DNA from: Affinundibacterium nitidum
GTDB lineage: Bacteria; Pseudomonadota; Gammaproteobacteria; Burkholderiales; Burkholderiaceae_D
DNA length: 64,000 bases
Direction: 5' to 3'
NCBI RefSeq assembly: GCF_014284155.1
Contig: NZ_JACOFZ010000001.1
Coordinates: 496,001 to 560,000, forward strand
A program made the position numbers and the translations under genes. The notes under the pieces are model-generated. The model was not told the DNA's origin and ran no database searches. It saw only the letters and a program-made list of their open reading frames with translations. Positions 17,903 to 28,819 of the stretch are shown one piece after another; the first letter of the stretch is position 1; every line of letters starts with the position of its first letter.

Positions 17903-18682
17903 ATGAAGCTTTCAAAAGATTCAGCTGCAACCACGAAAGCGCAAGCACGTAAGCTTGCGCTTTTTGTTTCAGATGTACATCTGAGCCCTGCATTACCAAA
18001 GACAACTGAACGATTTCTCTCTTTCTTGTCGCATCAAGCGCGAGACACAGAAAATTTATATATTCTTGGTGATCTCTTCGAATATTGGGCTGGCGACGAT
18101 GATTTAAATGATCCTTACATTTCAAGCATCGTCAAATCAATCAAGTCAGTGAGCGAGAGCGGAGTCAGATTATTCTGGATTGCAGGAAATCGCGATTTTC
18201 TAATCGGGGCACAATTTTGCACGACTATCGGCGCACAAGCGCTAGTTGATCCAACGCTACATGAACTAGGCGGTAAGCCTTTTCTCTTATCTCATGGCGA
18301 TGCTCTGTGCACTGACGATTCTAGTTATATGCAGTTTAGGGAAATGGTGAGAAACCCCGCTTGGCAACAACAGTTTCTTGGAAAGCCTTTGAGCGAGCGC
18401 AAAGCGATCATTGAGGGTATGCGCAAGATGAGCCACCAGGAACAACAAACCAAACGCATGGAGATCATGGATGTGAATCTCAATGCCGTAAATGATTTGG
18501 TAAAGGCACATTCAGGGTGTACCTTGATTCATGGGCATACTCATAGAAATGCAATTCACAGGGAAGAGTTTGCAGAGCGCTACGTTCTACAAGATTGGGA
18601 TTTCGATCATAGCGCACAAGCACGAGGCGGATACTTAGAGCTAGACCATCAAAGTCAACTTCGTTTTATCCATCTGGTCTAA
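17903..18682 (+). CDS. lpxH: UDP-2,3-diacylglucosamine hydrolase LpxH
   Basis: LpxH cleaves UDP-2,3-diacylglucosamine to lipid X and UMP in lipid A synthesis at the inner membrane face. The 259-residue calcineurin-like metallophosphoesterase has all its metal-binding motifs: SDVHLS (Asp24, His26), GDLFEYWAGDD, AGNRDF, LSHGD and HGHTH. The N-terminus is about 15 residues longer than in E. coli. The sequence encoding residues 12-21 forms a terminator-like hairpin (17936-17967), so transcripts from ppiB may be limited here. No later in-frame start would keep the first catalytic strand. Confidence 0.93.
   Translation: MKLSKDSAATTKAQARKLALFVSDVHLSPALPKTTERFLSFLSHQARDTENLYILGDLFEYWAGDDDLNDPYISSIVKSIKSVSESGVRLFWIAGNRDFLIGAQFCTTIGAQALVDPTLHELGGKPFLLSHGDALCTDDSSYMQFREMVRNPAWQQQFLGKPLSERKAIIEGMRKMSHQEQQTKRMEIMDVNLNAVNDLVKAHSGCTLIHGHTHRNAIHREEFAERYVLQDWDFDHSAQARGGYLELDHQSQLRFIHLV
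17936..17967 (+). terminator. Perfect terminator-like hairpin inside the 5' end of lpxH
   Basis: AAAGCGCAAGC (17936-17946) and GCTTGCGCTTT (17953-17963) form an 11-bp perfect GC-rich stem with a 6-base loop, ACGTAA, followed by a TTGTTT run. It has the form of an intrinsic terminator, 62 bases past the ppiB stop but 33 bases into lpxH. It may end ppiB transcripts when lpxH is not being translated. Confidence 0.6.
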
Positions 18683-18744
18683 TTTCGGCAAACACTCCTG
18701 AATAACTTAAAGTCAAAAGTCTTGAACTTAAGCGTGAATTAAGC

Positions 18745-19491
18745 TCAATCAACGAGTTGCGAAATTTCATCCGCACTGATGGGCTTCTGGTTCAAGGATT
18801 TTTCACAAACAATTCCTGCGCTAACTATCGCCGCACGCAAACGATGAATTTCTTCTTGTTGCGCACAGACATGCTCAGTCAAATGCTTGAACGCTTTCGA
18901 GATTGGATCATCACCATTCTGGCTCAAGCCATATGCACTGAACGCTGAACTTTCATTTGCATTTTCTTTTTCAGTTGGTGACTTAACGATATGCGCGGGG
19001 TTACCAACTGCTGTCGCACCTGCTGGAACAGGCTTAGTCACGACAGAATTTGAACCAATCTTCGCACCAGCACCAACGGTAAAACTGCCCAAAACCTTAG
19101 CACCAGCACCGACGATCACGCCATGCTCTAAAGTTGGATGACGTTTCGCGCCTTTGGTAAGTGAAGTCCCGCCCAAGGTAACGCCTTGGTAAATAGTACA
19201 ATCATCTCCAATGACCGCAGTTTCGCCAATTACAACCCCAAAGCCATGGTCGATAAATACGCGACGGCCAATACTAGCGCCGGGGTGAATTTCAATACCC
19301 GTAAAAAATCGAGCCAAATGGGCAATAAAGCGTGCCAGCCACTTTAATCCACGACCCCAACACCAACTTGCCCAGCCATGCATAACAATGGCCTGCAAGC
19401 CCGGATAGCATGTGATCACATCCCAAGTATTACGGGCGGCTGGATCACGTTGAATGATGCTGGCGATATCTTCGCGAAGATGCTTAAACAT
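18745..19491 (-). CDS. cysE: Serine O-acetyltransferase
   Basis: CysE acetylates serine with acetyl-CoA, the first step of cysteine synthesis. The 248-residue protein has the N-terminal SATase helices and left-handed beta-helix repeats, seen in [18 protein letters not shown], the active-site [14 protein letters not shown] and [20 protein letters not shown]. The C-terminal tail is longer than that of many homologues and ends in a helical stretch. It converges on lpxH, with 62 bases between and no clear terminator in the gap. Confidence 0.94.
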   Translation of the reverse strand: MFKHLREDIASIIQRDPAARNTWDVITCYPGLQAIVMHGWASWCWGRGLKWLARFIAHLARFFTGIEIHPGASIGRRVFIDHGFGVVIGETAVIGDDCTIYQGVTLGGTSLTKGAKRHPTLEHGVIVGAGAKVLGSFTVGAGAKIGSNSVVTKPVPAGATAVGNPAHIVKSPTEKENANESSAFSAYGLSQNGDDPISKAFKHLTEHVCAQQEEIHRLRAAIVSAGIVCEKSLNQKPISADEISQLVD

Positions 19492-19606
19492 GGTAAAAAT
19501 CTGACGAGAGCGTCACAATTGTCGTGCAAAGACGCTAGTGTAGAACGATTCTTAGATTCATGCAGGCGTTCGGTCTTGCGCGACCGAACACCCACCTATT
19601 TTGATT

Positions 19607-20347
19607 TTATTGACTTGCAATACGTTGACGACGTGCTTCGTACAGACACACACCTGAGGCGACAGAGACATTCAAACTTTCGACTGAGCCCAGCATAGGA
19701 ATTTGTACCAGCATATCGCAGGTTTCACGTGTCAAGCGACGCATACCCTCGCCTTCATTTCCCATGACGATCGCAATTCCACCCTTGAAATCTACATCGT
19801 AAATCGTTTTATCGACATCATCAGAGGTTCCGATAATCCAAATGTCGCGTTCTTTCAAATCGCGCAAGGTACGTGCCAAATTTGTCACCGTGATATAAGG
19901 CACCGTTTCTGCCGCGCCACTGGCCACTTTGGCCGCAGTCGCGTTTAGACCCACTGCCCTATCCTTGGGGGCGATCACCGCATGAGCGCCGACACCATCC
20001 GCCACACGTAAACAGGCACCCAAATTATGTGGATCAGTAATGCCATCTAAAATCAACAATAATGGGGGGCCTTCGATAGCATCGAGCAACTCATCCAAAT
20101 TACGTGCTAATGACAACTCACCTGCTTTTGCTACGACACCTTGATGACGGCGCGTACCAACTATATTCGACAGACGTTGATCATCAGCTTGAATGATACG
20201 AATGCCCGCGGACTTCGCTGCATGGATCAATTCCTGCATACGTCGATCAGAGCGATCGCTGTCAACGTAAATTTCTTCAACCGAGGAAGCCTCGTGACGG
20301 ATACGGGAGGTAACGGCGTGAAAGCCGAAAATCATTTTGCTTTTCAT
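19607..20347 (-). CDS. rlmB: 23S rRNA (guanosine-2'-O-)-methyltransferase RlmB
   Basis: RlmB methylates the ribose of G2251 in the peptidyl-transferase P loop of 23S rRNA. The 246-residue SPOUT/TrmH protein has the N-terminal substrate-binding domain (about 1-75), NTRxG-like residues in [24 protein letters not shown] and the knot motif [17 protein letters not shown]. Length is normal. It follows rnr by 124 bases on the same strand, the same order as in E. coli. Confidence 0.94.
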   Translation of the reverse strand: MKSKMIFGFHAVTSRIRHEASSVEEIYVDSDRSDRRMQELIHAAKSAGIRIIQADDQRLSNIVGTRRHQGVVAKAGELSLARNLDELLDAIEGPPLLLILDGITDPHNLGACLRVADGVGAHAVIAPKDRAVGLNATAAKVASGAAETVPYITVTNLARTLRDLKERDIWIIGTSDDVDKTIYDVDFKGGIAIVMGNEGEGMRRLTRETCDMLVQIPMLGSVESLNVSVASGVCLYEARRQRIASQ

Positions 20348-20471
20348 TGGACTTCTCTAATCATGCGAGGCTAGCTTTCAAAAACCACCTCGACTTCATA
20401 TCAAAACTAAGTAACGTGTTACCACGTCCACTCACATACATTAACTTAATTCAATCGACTTTGATGCTGCA

Positions 20472-22946
20472 TCAACGTTTTTTTCTAGCAGGCTTACTCG
20501 CTTTCGCTTTGCGATCCGCGCGTGATGGAGCTGCTGTAGATTTACGTGACTTGGTTTTCGATATAGGCTCAGCATATGCATTTGAAACACGCGGTTTGAC
20601 CGCTTTGTTAACGCTCGATTTCGAGGCCTCAACAACTTTTGCTGGGGTGGACTTACGCTTACCACTACGTGGCTCAACCATTTCTTCGAATTCACGCACT
20701 TTCGGAAAACGATTCGGCACAGCATTCGCTGCGAGAGCCAAATCAATCTTGCGTGCATCAATGTCTACGCGACTTACTTGCACTTTAATCTTATCGGTCA
20801 ATTGATAGCGCTTACCTGTGCGTTCTCCACGCAATTCGTGACGGGCCTCATCAAATTGGAAATAATCTGCACCTAAGTCGGTGATGTGCACTAAACCTTC
20901 GACAAACATTTCATCGAGTTGAACAAACAATCCAAACTGTGTAACTCCCGAGATGGTGCCGGTAAACTCTTCTCCAAGCTTATTCTTCATGAAATAACAT
21001 TTGAGCCAAGCTTCAACATCGCGAGAAGCTTCGTCCGCCCGCCGCTCGTTCGCTGAACAATGCGTGCCAAGCATATCCCAAATCGTGATTTCTTTTTGCG
21101 GCCGCTCTTTTCCAGCTGCACGGTCCGCAGCCATCTGCTTACGCGCTGCGTTTGAAATCGCAGTATTCAAAATACTGGTATCGATTCCCTTAGGCTCATA
21201 TTTTTTACCAGCCAAAATAGCCTTGATTGCGCGATGTGTTAGCAAATCCGGATATCGTCGAATCGGGCTAGTAAAATGTGCATAGGCATCATAAGACAGA
21301 CCGAAATGACCGATATTGTCAGGACTATATACCGCTTGTTGCATGGAGCGCAGTAGCATCGTTTGAAGCAATTGCGAATCAGGACGCAACTTGATCTTTT
21401 CCATCAACTGCGCATAGTCTGACGCTGATGGTGAATCACCGCCAGTCAAATTCAAACCAACTTGACGCAAGAAGTTTCTTACTTGAGTCAATTTTTCTTT
21501 GGTCGGCCCCGCATGTATGCGATAGACGCCGAGATGTTCGTATTCTTGCAATAAACTTGCAGCACAAACGTTCGCCGCCAACATACATTCTTCGATCAAG
21601 CGATGTGCGTCATTACGTGTACGTGGAAGAATTTTCTCAATCTTGCCCGCGGCATTAGCCACAATATAAGTCTCTGTCGTTTCAAAATCGATTGCTCCAC
21701 GGCGATGACGCGCCTTCAGCAATACTTGAAACACTTCGTATAAGTTGAGCAAATCTGGTACAAGGTTCGCTCGTTTTGCTGCTTCAGGCCCTTTGGTGTT
21801 GCCGAGAATTGCAGCGACCTCGGTATACGTAAAGCGTGCCGCTGAATGCATCACAGCCGGATAGAATTGATACGCTGTGACTTCACCTTCCGAAGAAATG
21901 ACCATATCACAAACCAAAGTCAAACGATCGACGTTTGGGTTGAGCGAGCATAGACCATTCGATAATTTTTCCGGCAACATCGGTATAACTCGCCGCGGAA
22001 AATATACTGATGTGCTACGGAGCAAGGCATCTTCATCGATCGCATCATTAGGTTTAACGTAATGACTGACATCGGCAATAGCTACCAATAAGCGGTAAGC
22101 CTTTTCACGTCCAACCTTAACTGGTGTGCAATACACCGCATCGTCAAAATCACGCGCGTCTTCGCCATCGATAGTAACTAATGGCACATCACGTAAGTCA
22201 ACACGATCATCAAGATCGGAAGGTCCAACTTCTCCAGGCAATTTCGTAGCTGCTTTTTTCGCGGGCTCAGAAAATTCATGCGGCACTCCAAACTTTCGTA
22301 CTGCGATCTCAATTTCGATTCCAGGATCATCAATCTCACCAAGAATCTCAACGATTTTACCAATAGCCTGCGAATATTTAGTCGGTTGCTCAATCAGCTC
22401 AACGCTCACCACTTGACCAGATTTAGCCATACCAGGAGTGCCGGCCAATAAGATATCTTGATTGATACGATTATCCTCGGGCGCTATCAGCCACACACCA
22501 TTTTCGCTAACAAGACGGCCAATAATATGGGTGTTACCACGTTCTAGGATTTCGTAGACAGCCCCTTCAAGGCGTCCTTTCCGATCTGTACCGACCACTC
22601 GTGCACTGACTCTGTCACCATTCAAGATCCTCGTCATCTCGCGATCAGGCAAGAACAAGTCTGGGCTTCCGTCATCAGGGGTGAGGAATCCATAGCCATC
22701 ACGGTGACTGGTCACGCGCCCGACGATCAAATTATCTTGTGCGACTAATGAATAGCTGCCTGCTTTATCTTGTCTGATTTGACCATCGCGTTCCATTGCT
22801 TTCAGTCTTCTTGCCATACCGTCGATCTCCTCAGGTTTAACGCCTAATTTTTTCGCAATCGATGTCGCCTTCAGGTTTGTTTTTGAAGAACGCAAGACGC
22901 CGAGTATGTCCTCGCGGCTAGGAATTGGGTAATGATGTTTGTTCAA
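20472..22946 (-). CDS. rnr: Ribonuclease R
   Basis: RNase R is a 3'-5' exoribonuclease that degrades structured RNA and helps in rRNA quality control. The 824-residue protein has an N-terminal winged helix, two cold-shock domains, the RNB catalytic domain with DGEDARDFDDAVYC carrying the metal-binding aspartates, an S1 domain (FTGTISGVTQFGLFVQL), and a long Lys/Arg/Ser-rich tail. The only usable start in the frame is TTG at 22944-22946, with a weak GAGA upstream. It lies upstream of rlmB. Confidence 0.95.
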   Translation of the reverse strand: MNKHHYPIPSREDILGVLRSSKTNLKATSIAKKLGVKPEEIDGMARRLKAMERDGQIRQDKAGSYSLVAQDNLIVGRVTSHRDGYGFLTPDDGSPDLFLPDREMTRILNGDRVSARVVGTDRKGRLEGAVYEILERGNTHIIGRLVSENGVWLIAPEDNRINQDILLAGTPGMAKSGQVVSVELIEQPTKYSQAIGKIVEILGEIDDPGIEIEIAVRKFGVPHEFSEPAKKAATKLPGEVGPSDLDDRVDLRDVPLVTIDGEDARDFDDAVYCTPVKVGREKAYRLLVAIADVSHYVKPNDAIDEDALLRSTSVYFPRRVIPMLPEKLSNGLCSLNPNVDRLTLVCDMVISSEGEVTAYQFYPAVMHSAARFTYTEVAAILGNTKGPEAAKRANLVPDLLNLYEVFQVLLKARHRRGAIDFETTETYIVANAAGKIEKILPRTRNDAHRLIEECMLAANVCAASLLQEYEHLGVYRIHAGPTKEKLTQVRNFLRQVGLNLTGGDSPSASDYAQLMEKIKLRPDSQLLQTMLLRSMQQAVYSPDNIGHFGLSYDAYAHFTSPIRRYPDLLTHRAIKAILAGKKYEPKGIDTSILNTAISNAARKQMAADRAAGKERPQKEITIWDMLGTHCSANERRADEASRDVEAWLKCYFMKNKLGEEFTGTISGVTQFGLFVQLDEMFVEGLVHITDLGADYFQFDEARHELRGERTGKRYQLTDKIKVQVSRVDIDARKIDLALAANAVPNRFPKVREFEEMVEPRSGKRKSTPAKVVEASKSSVNKAVKPRVSNAYAEPISKTKSRKSTAAPSRADRKAKASKPARKKR

Positions 22947-23154
22947 ATTGATGTAGTCTCTGTTGATATAGATTGGTCGCGCAGCACACCAAACGCGTGA
23001 TCTGCAGCAGTAATACCAAATTCAAAGCTAAGGCAGATATAGTTTATCGGTTAAAGTCAAAAATACCTAGCCTCCGTTGAGGAAATGCTTGGGAATGTTC
23101 ATCCAATCCTACGCACCCACGAAGTGACGAGCGGCGCTGCGCCTTGAAATAGAT

Positions 23155-23181
23155 TGACTTTAGTGGGCTTTACTTTATAAT
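23155..23181 (+). promoter_or_regulatory. Likely sigma-70 promoter for tRNA-Leu
   Basis: TTGACT (23155-23160) and a consensus TATAAT (23176-23181) are 15 bases apart, placing a start near 23188, a few bases before the tRNA. The spacing is short, which is tolerated in strong stable-RNA promoters. Confidence 0.55.
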
Positions 23182-23194
23182 CTTGCCTTCCGTT

Positions 23195-23279
23195 GCCCAC
23201 GTGGCGGAATTGGTAGACGCGCATGGTTCAGGTCCATGTGCCTTCGGGTGTGGGGGTTCGAGTCCCTCCGTGGGCACCA
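23195..23279 (+). tRNA. tRNA-Leu (anticodon CAG)
   Basis: The 85-base gene has a perfect 7-bp acceptor stem (GCCCACG with CGTGGGC), a long variable arm as expected for leucine, the T-loop GTTCGAGTC and an encoded CCA end. The anticodon loop reads TTCAGGT, giving CAG for CUG codons. A promoter and an intrinsic terminator flank it, so it is a single transcription unit between rnr and the phosphoribosyltransferase gene. Confidence 0.97.
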
Positions 23280-23289
23280 GCAATTCAAT

Positions 23290-23321
23290 AAAAAAGCCGT
23301 TGAGAAATCAGCGGCTTTTTT
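23290..23321 (+). terminator. Intrinsic terminator of tRNA-Leu
   Basis: AAAAAAGCCG (23290-23299) and CGGCTTTTTT (23312-23321) form a stem around a 12-base loop with a U run, 11 bases after the tRNA. Confidence 0.85.
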
Positions 23322-23430
23322 ATTTATACCTGCCTCACACACCTCACCCCTGTTCAGATCTAGGTGTCTAGCCAGGATAACTGATCATCACAATGAATTT
23401 CATACGGTAAATTCCTCGTTCAGAGGAGCA

Positions 23431-23453
23431 CCACCAACAAAAACTGTTGGTGG
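23431..23453. other. Stem-loop between tRNA-Leu and the phosphoribosyltransferase gene
   Basis: CCACCAACA (23431-23439) and TGTTGGTGG (23445-23453) form a perfect 9-bp stem with loop AAAAC, just beyond the stop of the minus-strand phosphoribosyltransferase gene. There is no U run on either strand, so it may be an mRNA 3'-end stabiliser rather than a classic terminator. Confidence 0.4.
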
Positions 23454-23462
23454 CCGATTTAC

Positions 23463-23990
23463 TTATTTTGCCTTCAGTTCAGCAATTGTCAACGAATCAT
23501 ACACTTCAAACGGCTGATGAATCCAAGGAGAACCCTCAACGTAGTCAACGTAGTAATCAGGCATTAATTGTGAAACACTTTTTGCCCATAAGCTCGCCGA
23601 CTTCATTTCGGTAATTCCTACATAGCGCTGACGCAAGCATTTATCGACTTCAACGAAAGTCAAACCGGAATCAGCAAGATCATCAAGCAATAATACTTTA
23701 CCGCTCAACTCACCACTAAGTCCTGAAATATGACTACCGATCATTAGCTGCTGGTGATCCTGCCCAGTCTCACCACGATAGGAGCTCACCGTCAAAATGT
23801 TCAGCGATTTTTTGAACAGGCGAGAAAAAACATCGCCTATTCGCAATCCACCGCGCGCCAAACAAACCATATGATCGAACTGCCATCCTGAATCATGCAC
23901 CTGAATGGCAAGTCGTTCGATTAATGCGTGATACTCATCCCACGACACCCACAAATCACTTGGCGTATTTTTTTGCATCAACTCACTCAC
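23463..23990 (-). CDS. Purine phosphoribosyltransferase-like protein
   Basis: The 175-residue protein has the PRTase fold. The PRPP loop is VLLLDDLADSGLTF, and CLARGGLRIGDVFSRLF forms the pyrophosphate loop. It is closest in layout to xanthine-guanine or hypoxanthine phosphoribosyltransferases, which salvage bases to nucleotides with PRPP; the exact base cannot be read. The frame starts at GTG 23988-23990, while an ATG four codons later is the alternative. It lies 6 bases after purA, which supports a purine role and joint transcription. Confidence 0.78.
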   Translation of the reverse strand: MSELMQKNTPSDLWVSWDEYHALIERLAIQVHDSGWQFDHMVCLARGGLRIGDVFSRLFKKSLNILTVSSYRGETGQDHQQLMIGSHISGLSGELSGKVLLLDDLADSGLTFVEVDKCLRQRYVGITEMKSASLWAKSVSQLMPDYYVDYVEGSPWIHQPFEVYDSLTIAELKAK

Positions 23991-23996
23991 AATGAA

Positions 23997-25313
<1,317 letters not shown>

Positions 25314-25316
25314 TCA

Positions 25317-26468
25317 TCAACCTACAGTTTTTAAAATCCATTGACTACCATCGAAAACGACTGCCCGCGTGCATTCGAATTCGTCCTGTTCATTCTCATG
25401 GCCTGGCAAATTCTGGATAACCACTTCTCCAGCCAGGCGTAATTCATTGATCTTTTTACGCAAAGCAGGATCCTGACTCCATGGAGCCAAGATCGCATCT
25501 TTTCTTTCCGCTAAAGGCATTAGACGTGCCAACTCCCGCAGATCAAGCGAAAAGCCTGTTGCGGGACGTGCACGCCCAAATGCTTCACCCACGTGATCAT
25601 AACGACCACCGCGAGCCACTGCGTTTGGCAAGCCAGGAACAAAGGCATTAAACATCACACCGCTATGGTAGTGATAGCCACGCAAATCAGCCAGATCCAC
25701 AGTTACCTTAGCCGTGCCCGCCAAATCAACCAAATAAGACAACTCATCCAATGCTATCGCAATCCCATCCAGTTGGGGCAAAATTTCACGCGCTTTTTGA
25801 ATAATCCCTTTGTCGCCATATAAATTTGGCAAATCCAGTAGAGCTTGACGGATCTCAGGTTGAAAGTCTTTTGTCAACACTTTCAACGCTGGCAAGTCTT
25901 TTGACTCCAGCAAGGCAAATAATTGCGCTTCATGTGCTTTCGCAGATGGATCAGAATTCAATAAGGCGCGAAGAACTCCGACGTGGCACAGATCCAGACG
26001 CACTTCGGAAATATTTGCAAGCGCCAAAGACGCCAACACCAACTCTTGGATCTCTGCATCAGCCTCCAAACCTGCGTGACCATATATTTCACCACCAATC
26101 TGTAAGGGCTCACGCGTCGCATGTAAGCCAGATGGGCGGGTATGTAAAACGCTGCCGGCATAACACAAACGGGTAACTGATTTTCGATTTAATAAGTGCG
26201 CATCGATACGCGCCACTTGTGTCGTCATATCGGCTCGAACACCCATTGTTCGACCAGAAATCTGATCTACCAATTTAAATGTTCGCAAGTCCATATCTTG
26301 ACCTGCACCGGTCAACAATGACTCAATGTATTCCAGCAAGGGAGGCATCACTAGCTCGTAGCCATAGCAACGAAAATTATCTAGCAGCACACGACGTAAT
26401 TCTTCAATCTTGCGCGCTTCCGAAGGCAATACGTCGGCAATATTCTCAGGTAAAAGCCAATTTGGCAT
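25317..26468 (-). CDS. hisZ: ATP phosphoribosyltransferase regulatory subunit HisZ
   Basis: HisZ is a catalytically inactive HisRS-like protein that complexes with short-form HisG in the first step of histidine synthesis. The 383-residue protein has the class II synthetase core ([42 protein letters not shown]) but lacks the C-terminal anticodon-binding domain and the full catalytic motif set. Its place before purA and after hflC is conserved in betaproteobacteria. A true hisS lies at 33562-34923, so this is not the synthetase. Confidence 0.93.
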   Translation of the reverse strand: MPNWLLPENIADVLPSEARKIEELRRVLLDNFRCYGYELVMPPLLEYIESLLTGAGQDMDLRTFKLVDQISGRTMGVRADMTTQVARIDAHLLNRKSVTRLCYAGSVLHTRPSGLHATREPLQIGGEIYGHAGLEADAEIQELVLASLALANISEVRLDLCHVGVLRALLNSDPSAKAHEAQLFALLESKDLPALKVLTKDFQPEIRQALLDLPNLYGDKGIIQKAREILPQLDGIAIALDELSYLVDLAGTAKVTVDLADLRGYHYHSGVMFNAFVPGLPNAVARGGRYDHVGEAFGRARPATGFSLDLRELARLMPLAERKDAILAPWSQDPALRKKINELRLAGEVVIQNLPGHENEQDEFECTRAVVFDGSQWILKTVG

Positions 26469-26522
26469 GGGAATCCAACAATTCTGAAAGAGGGTAATTT
26501 ATCGATCAGGCAAAAATCACAA

Positions 26523-26550
26523 AGACTGCAAGCCGCTAGGCGTGCAGTCT
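26523..26550 (-). terminator. Probable intrinsic terminator of the hflKC unit
   Basis: AGACTGCA (26523-26530) and TGCAGTCT (26543-26550) form an 8-bp stem with extra inner pairing. On the minus strand it is followed by an interrupted T-rich tract (TTTGTGATTTTT). It lies just after the hflC stop, so it would separate hflC from hisZ. Confidence 0.6.
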
Positions 26551-26575
26551 AAGAACCTACCCGGATTTTATATAA

Positions 26576-27469
26576 CTATTTTTTTGCTGGTGCTGTCGCC
26601 GCAGCACCTGGTGCTTTGAAGTATTTAAAGAATTCAGAGTTTTGATCGACGATCATTACGTCGCTCTTAGTTTTGAAACTTGCTCTGTATGCTTCCAAGC
26701 TGCGATAGAACTTATAGAACTCTGCATTTTGGCTAAACGCTTGCGAATAAATTTTCGCTGCTTCAGCATCACCTGCACCACGAATCGTTTCAGCCTCTTT
26801 GTAGGCTTCAGCTAAAACAACAATACGTTGACGGTCGGCATCAGCGCGAATTTTCTCGGAATCAGCAAAACCTGTAGAGCGTAATTCATTAGCAACACGA
26901 CTACGTTCAGACTTCATTCGATCAAAAACAGAATCGATATTTTCATTGACATACTCGACACGCTTCAAACGCACATCAACAATCTCAACCCCGATCTGCT
27001 TCGCTTCTTCTGTCACTTTCGTGCGAATCGCTTGCATAACTTTATCGCGTTCACCGGAAATTACATCACGCACGGAACGCTTGGTGATTTCTTCGTTCAA
27101 AGCCGCCTTTACGATTTGCGTGAGACGATCTCCAGCACGGGATTCAACACCACCAAAACTGACGTAGTAAAGTTTTGGATCGATAATGTGCCATTTCACG
27201 AATGTATCAACAAGAATGTTTTTCTTTTCGGCTGTAATAAACCGATCTGCCTCAGGCGACTCAATCGTCAATATGCGTTTATCCAAAAATATGACATTTT
27301 GGAATGGCGCGGGTAGCTTGAAGTGCAAGCCAGGCTCACTAATCACCGATTTCACTTCACCAAATGCAAATACAATTGCGTGTGATTTTTGATCGACGAC
27401 AAAGGTTGTGGAGTTCAATGCAAACAAAGCGATCGCTATCGTAAGCAATGTTGAGAGTAATTTATTCAT
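26576..27469 (-). CDS. hflC: Modulator of FtsH protease HflC
   Basis: HflC forms with HflK a large periplasm-facing cage that controls the membrane protease FtsH. The 297-residue protein has one N-terminal membrane anchor (about 5-25), the SPFH/band 7 domain with YKEAETIRGAGDAEAAKIY, and a long coiled-coil helix. Its ATG overlaps the hflK stop by one base, so the two are coupled. Length is normal. Confidence 0.95.
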   Translation of the reverse strand: MNKLLSTLLTIAIALFALNSTTFVVDQKSHAIVFAFGEVKSVISEPGLHFKLPAPFQNVIFLDKRILTIESPEADRFITAEKKNILVDTFVKWHIIDPKLYYVSFGGVESRAGDRLTQIVKAALNEEITKRSVRDVISGERDKVMQAIRTKVTEEAKQIGVEIVDVRLKRVEYVNENIDSVFDRMKSERSRVANELRSTGFADSEKIRADADRQRIVVLAEAYKEAETIRGAGDAEAAKIYSQAFSQNAEFYKFYRSLEAYRASFKTKSDVMIVDQNSEFFKYFKAPGAAATAPAKK

Positions 27470-28740
27470 TAGCGCCCCTCTCTATCACGAGAATCACGGA
27501 CTCGATTTTCTTTATTCGCACGCACTTCGACCGACGGAATGGCATCAACCGGCGTTACATTATTTGACACAGCTGGCGCACGATTCTGCGCAGCGTCAAC
27601 TTGCCCCATAATTTTATCCAACGGCAAATACATCATATTGTTGGCGCTTTTTGCATCAATCATTAGCTTAGTGGTGCTGCTAAAAATTTGCTGCATAGTC
27701 TCGAGGTACATGCGATCACGAGTCACAGCAGGTGCTTTTTGATATTCGGCTAGAACTTGTTTGAAACGGGCTGTATTACCTTCAGCATTTGCAATCACAC
27801 GTGAACGGTAACCCTCAGCATCCTGCAACATGCGAGAAGCCTCACCACGTGCTTTGGGAATCACGTCATTCGCATATGCTTGACCTTCGTTTTTCTGGCG
27901 TTCTTTGTCTTGCCCTGCTTTCACCGCATCGTCAAACGCTGCCTGAACTTGTTCCGGAGGTTGCACCGCCTGCATCGTTACGTTCGTGACTTGTACGCCA
28001 GAGTTATAACGGTCCAAAACCTGCTGCATCAACAGATTCACATCAAGAGCGACTTTTTCTCGACCTTCGTATAAAACAAAATCCATTTTACTCTTGCCGA
28101 CGATCTCACGAATCGCAGTTTCCGCAACCTGAAGAACCATATCTTCTTTATTGCTATTGTTGTACAACCATTTCGCAGCATCTTTCAATTTATATTGAAC
28201 AGCGAATTGAATATCGATGATATTTTCATCATCGGTCAACATTAAGGATTCCTTGGCAAGCTTATTCTTGGGACTATTACGGTAACCAATCTCGACTGTA
28301 CGAACCTGCTGCACGTCAACGATCTCGTGACTTTGAATTGGAGAGGGCCAACGCCAATTAAAACCAGATCCCGTTTGATAGCTATACTTTCCGAACGTTG
28401 TAACAACTCCAGTCTGACCTTCTTGAACAATAAAGAAACCACTAATCATCCAAAAAAAACCAAGAACGGAGAGTAGAACAACAATGCCTAACTTCGCCAT
28501 ATCAGCGCCAGAACCACCTGGTCCAGAAGGGCCTCCGCCGCCTTGATCATTCTTGCCAAACATACGAGCAAGTGATTGATTAAAGTCTCGCCACAACTGG
28601 TCCAACTCCGGAGGACCATCGTCGTTTTTTTTATCATCACGTTTGCCATCCTTGGACCCGCGACCCCATTCCGGGTCATTTAGCGATAGCAATGGCTTAA
28701 ATTTCTTTAAAAAGGGAATTCGCATTCGTTCATTACCCAC
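27469..28740 (-). CDS. hflK: Modulator of FtsH protease HflK
   Basis: HflK pairs with HflC in the FtsH-regulating complex. The 423-residue protein has a Gly/Pro/Asp-rich cytoplasmic N-terminus (about 20-80), a membrane segment (about 85-110), an SPFH domain and the coiled-coil part with EGNTARFKQVLAEYQKAPAVTRDRMYLETM. The frame begins at GTG 28738-28740, and an ATG five codons later is an alternative start. It lies between hflX and hflC. Confidence 0.95.
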   Translation of the reverse strand: MGNERMRIPFLKKFKPLLSLNDPEWGRGSKDGKRDDKKNDDGPPELDQLWRDFNQSLARMFGKNDQGGGGPSGPGGSGADMAKLGIVVLLSVLGFFWMISGFFIVQEGQTGVVTTFGKYSYQTGSGFNWRWPSPIQSHEIVDVQQVRTVEIGYRNSPKNKLAKESLMLTDDENIIDIQFAVQYKLKDAAKWLYNNSNKEDMVLQVAETAIREIVGKSKMDFVLYEGREKVALDVNLLMQQVLDRYNSGVQVTNVTMQAVQPPEQVQAAFDDAVKAGQDKERQKNEGQAYANDVIPKARGEASRMLQDAEGYRSRVIANAEGNTARFKQVLAEYQKAPAVTRDRMYLETMQQIFSSTTKLMIDAKSANNMMYLPLDKIMGQVDAAQNRAPAVSNNVTPVDAIPSVEVRANKENRVRDSRDREGR

Positions 28741-28819
28741 AAGGTTATTGAATTGCTACAAACAACACCTGCTTTTAACAACAGCAGATAAGGATTCATC
28801 AGACAACAACTTGCACTGT

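Noticed and set aside
20347-20805. Plus-strand 152-codon frame opposite the 3' end of rnr
   Set aside because: It lies antisense to the Lys-rich tail of rnr, whose codon pattern creates open frames on the other strand.
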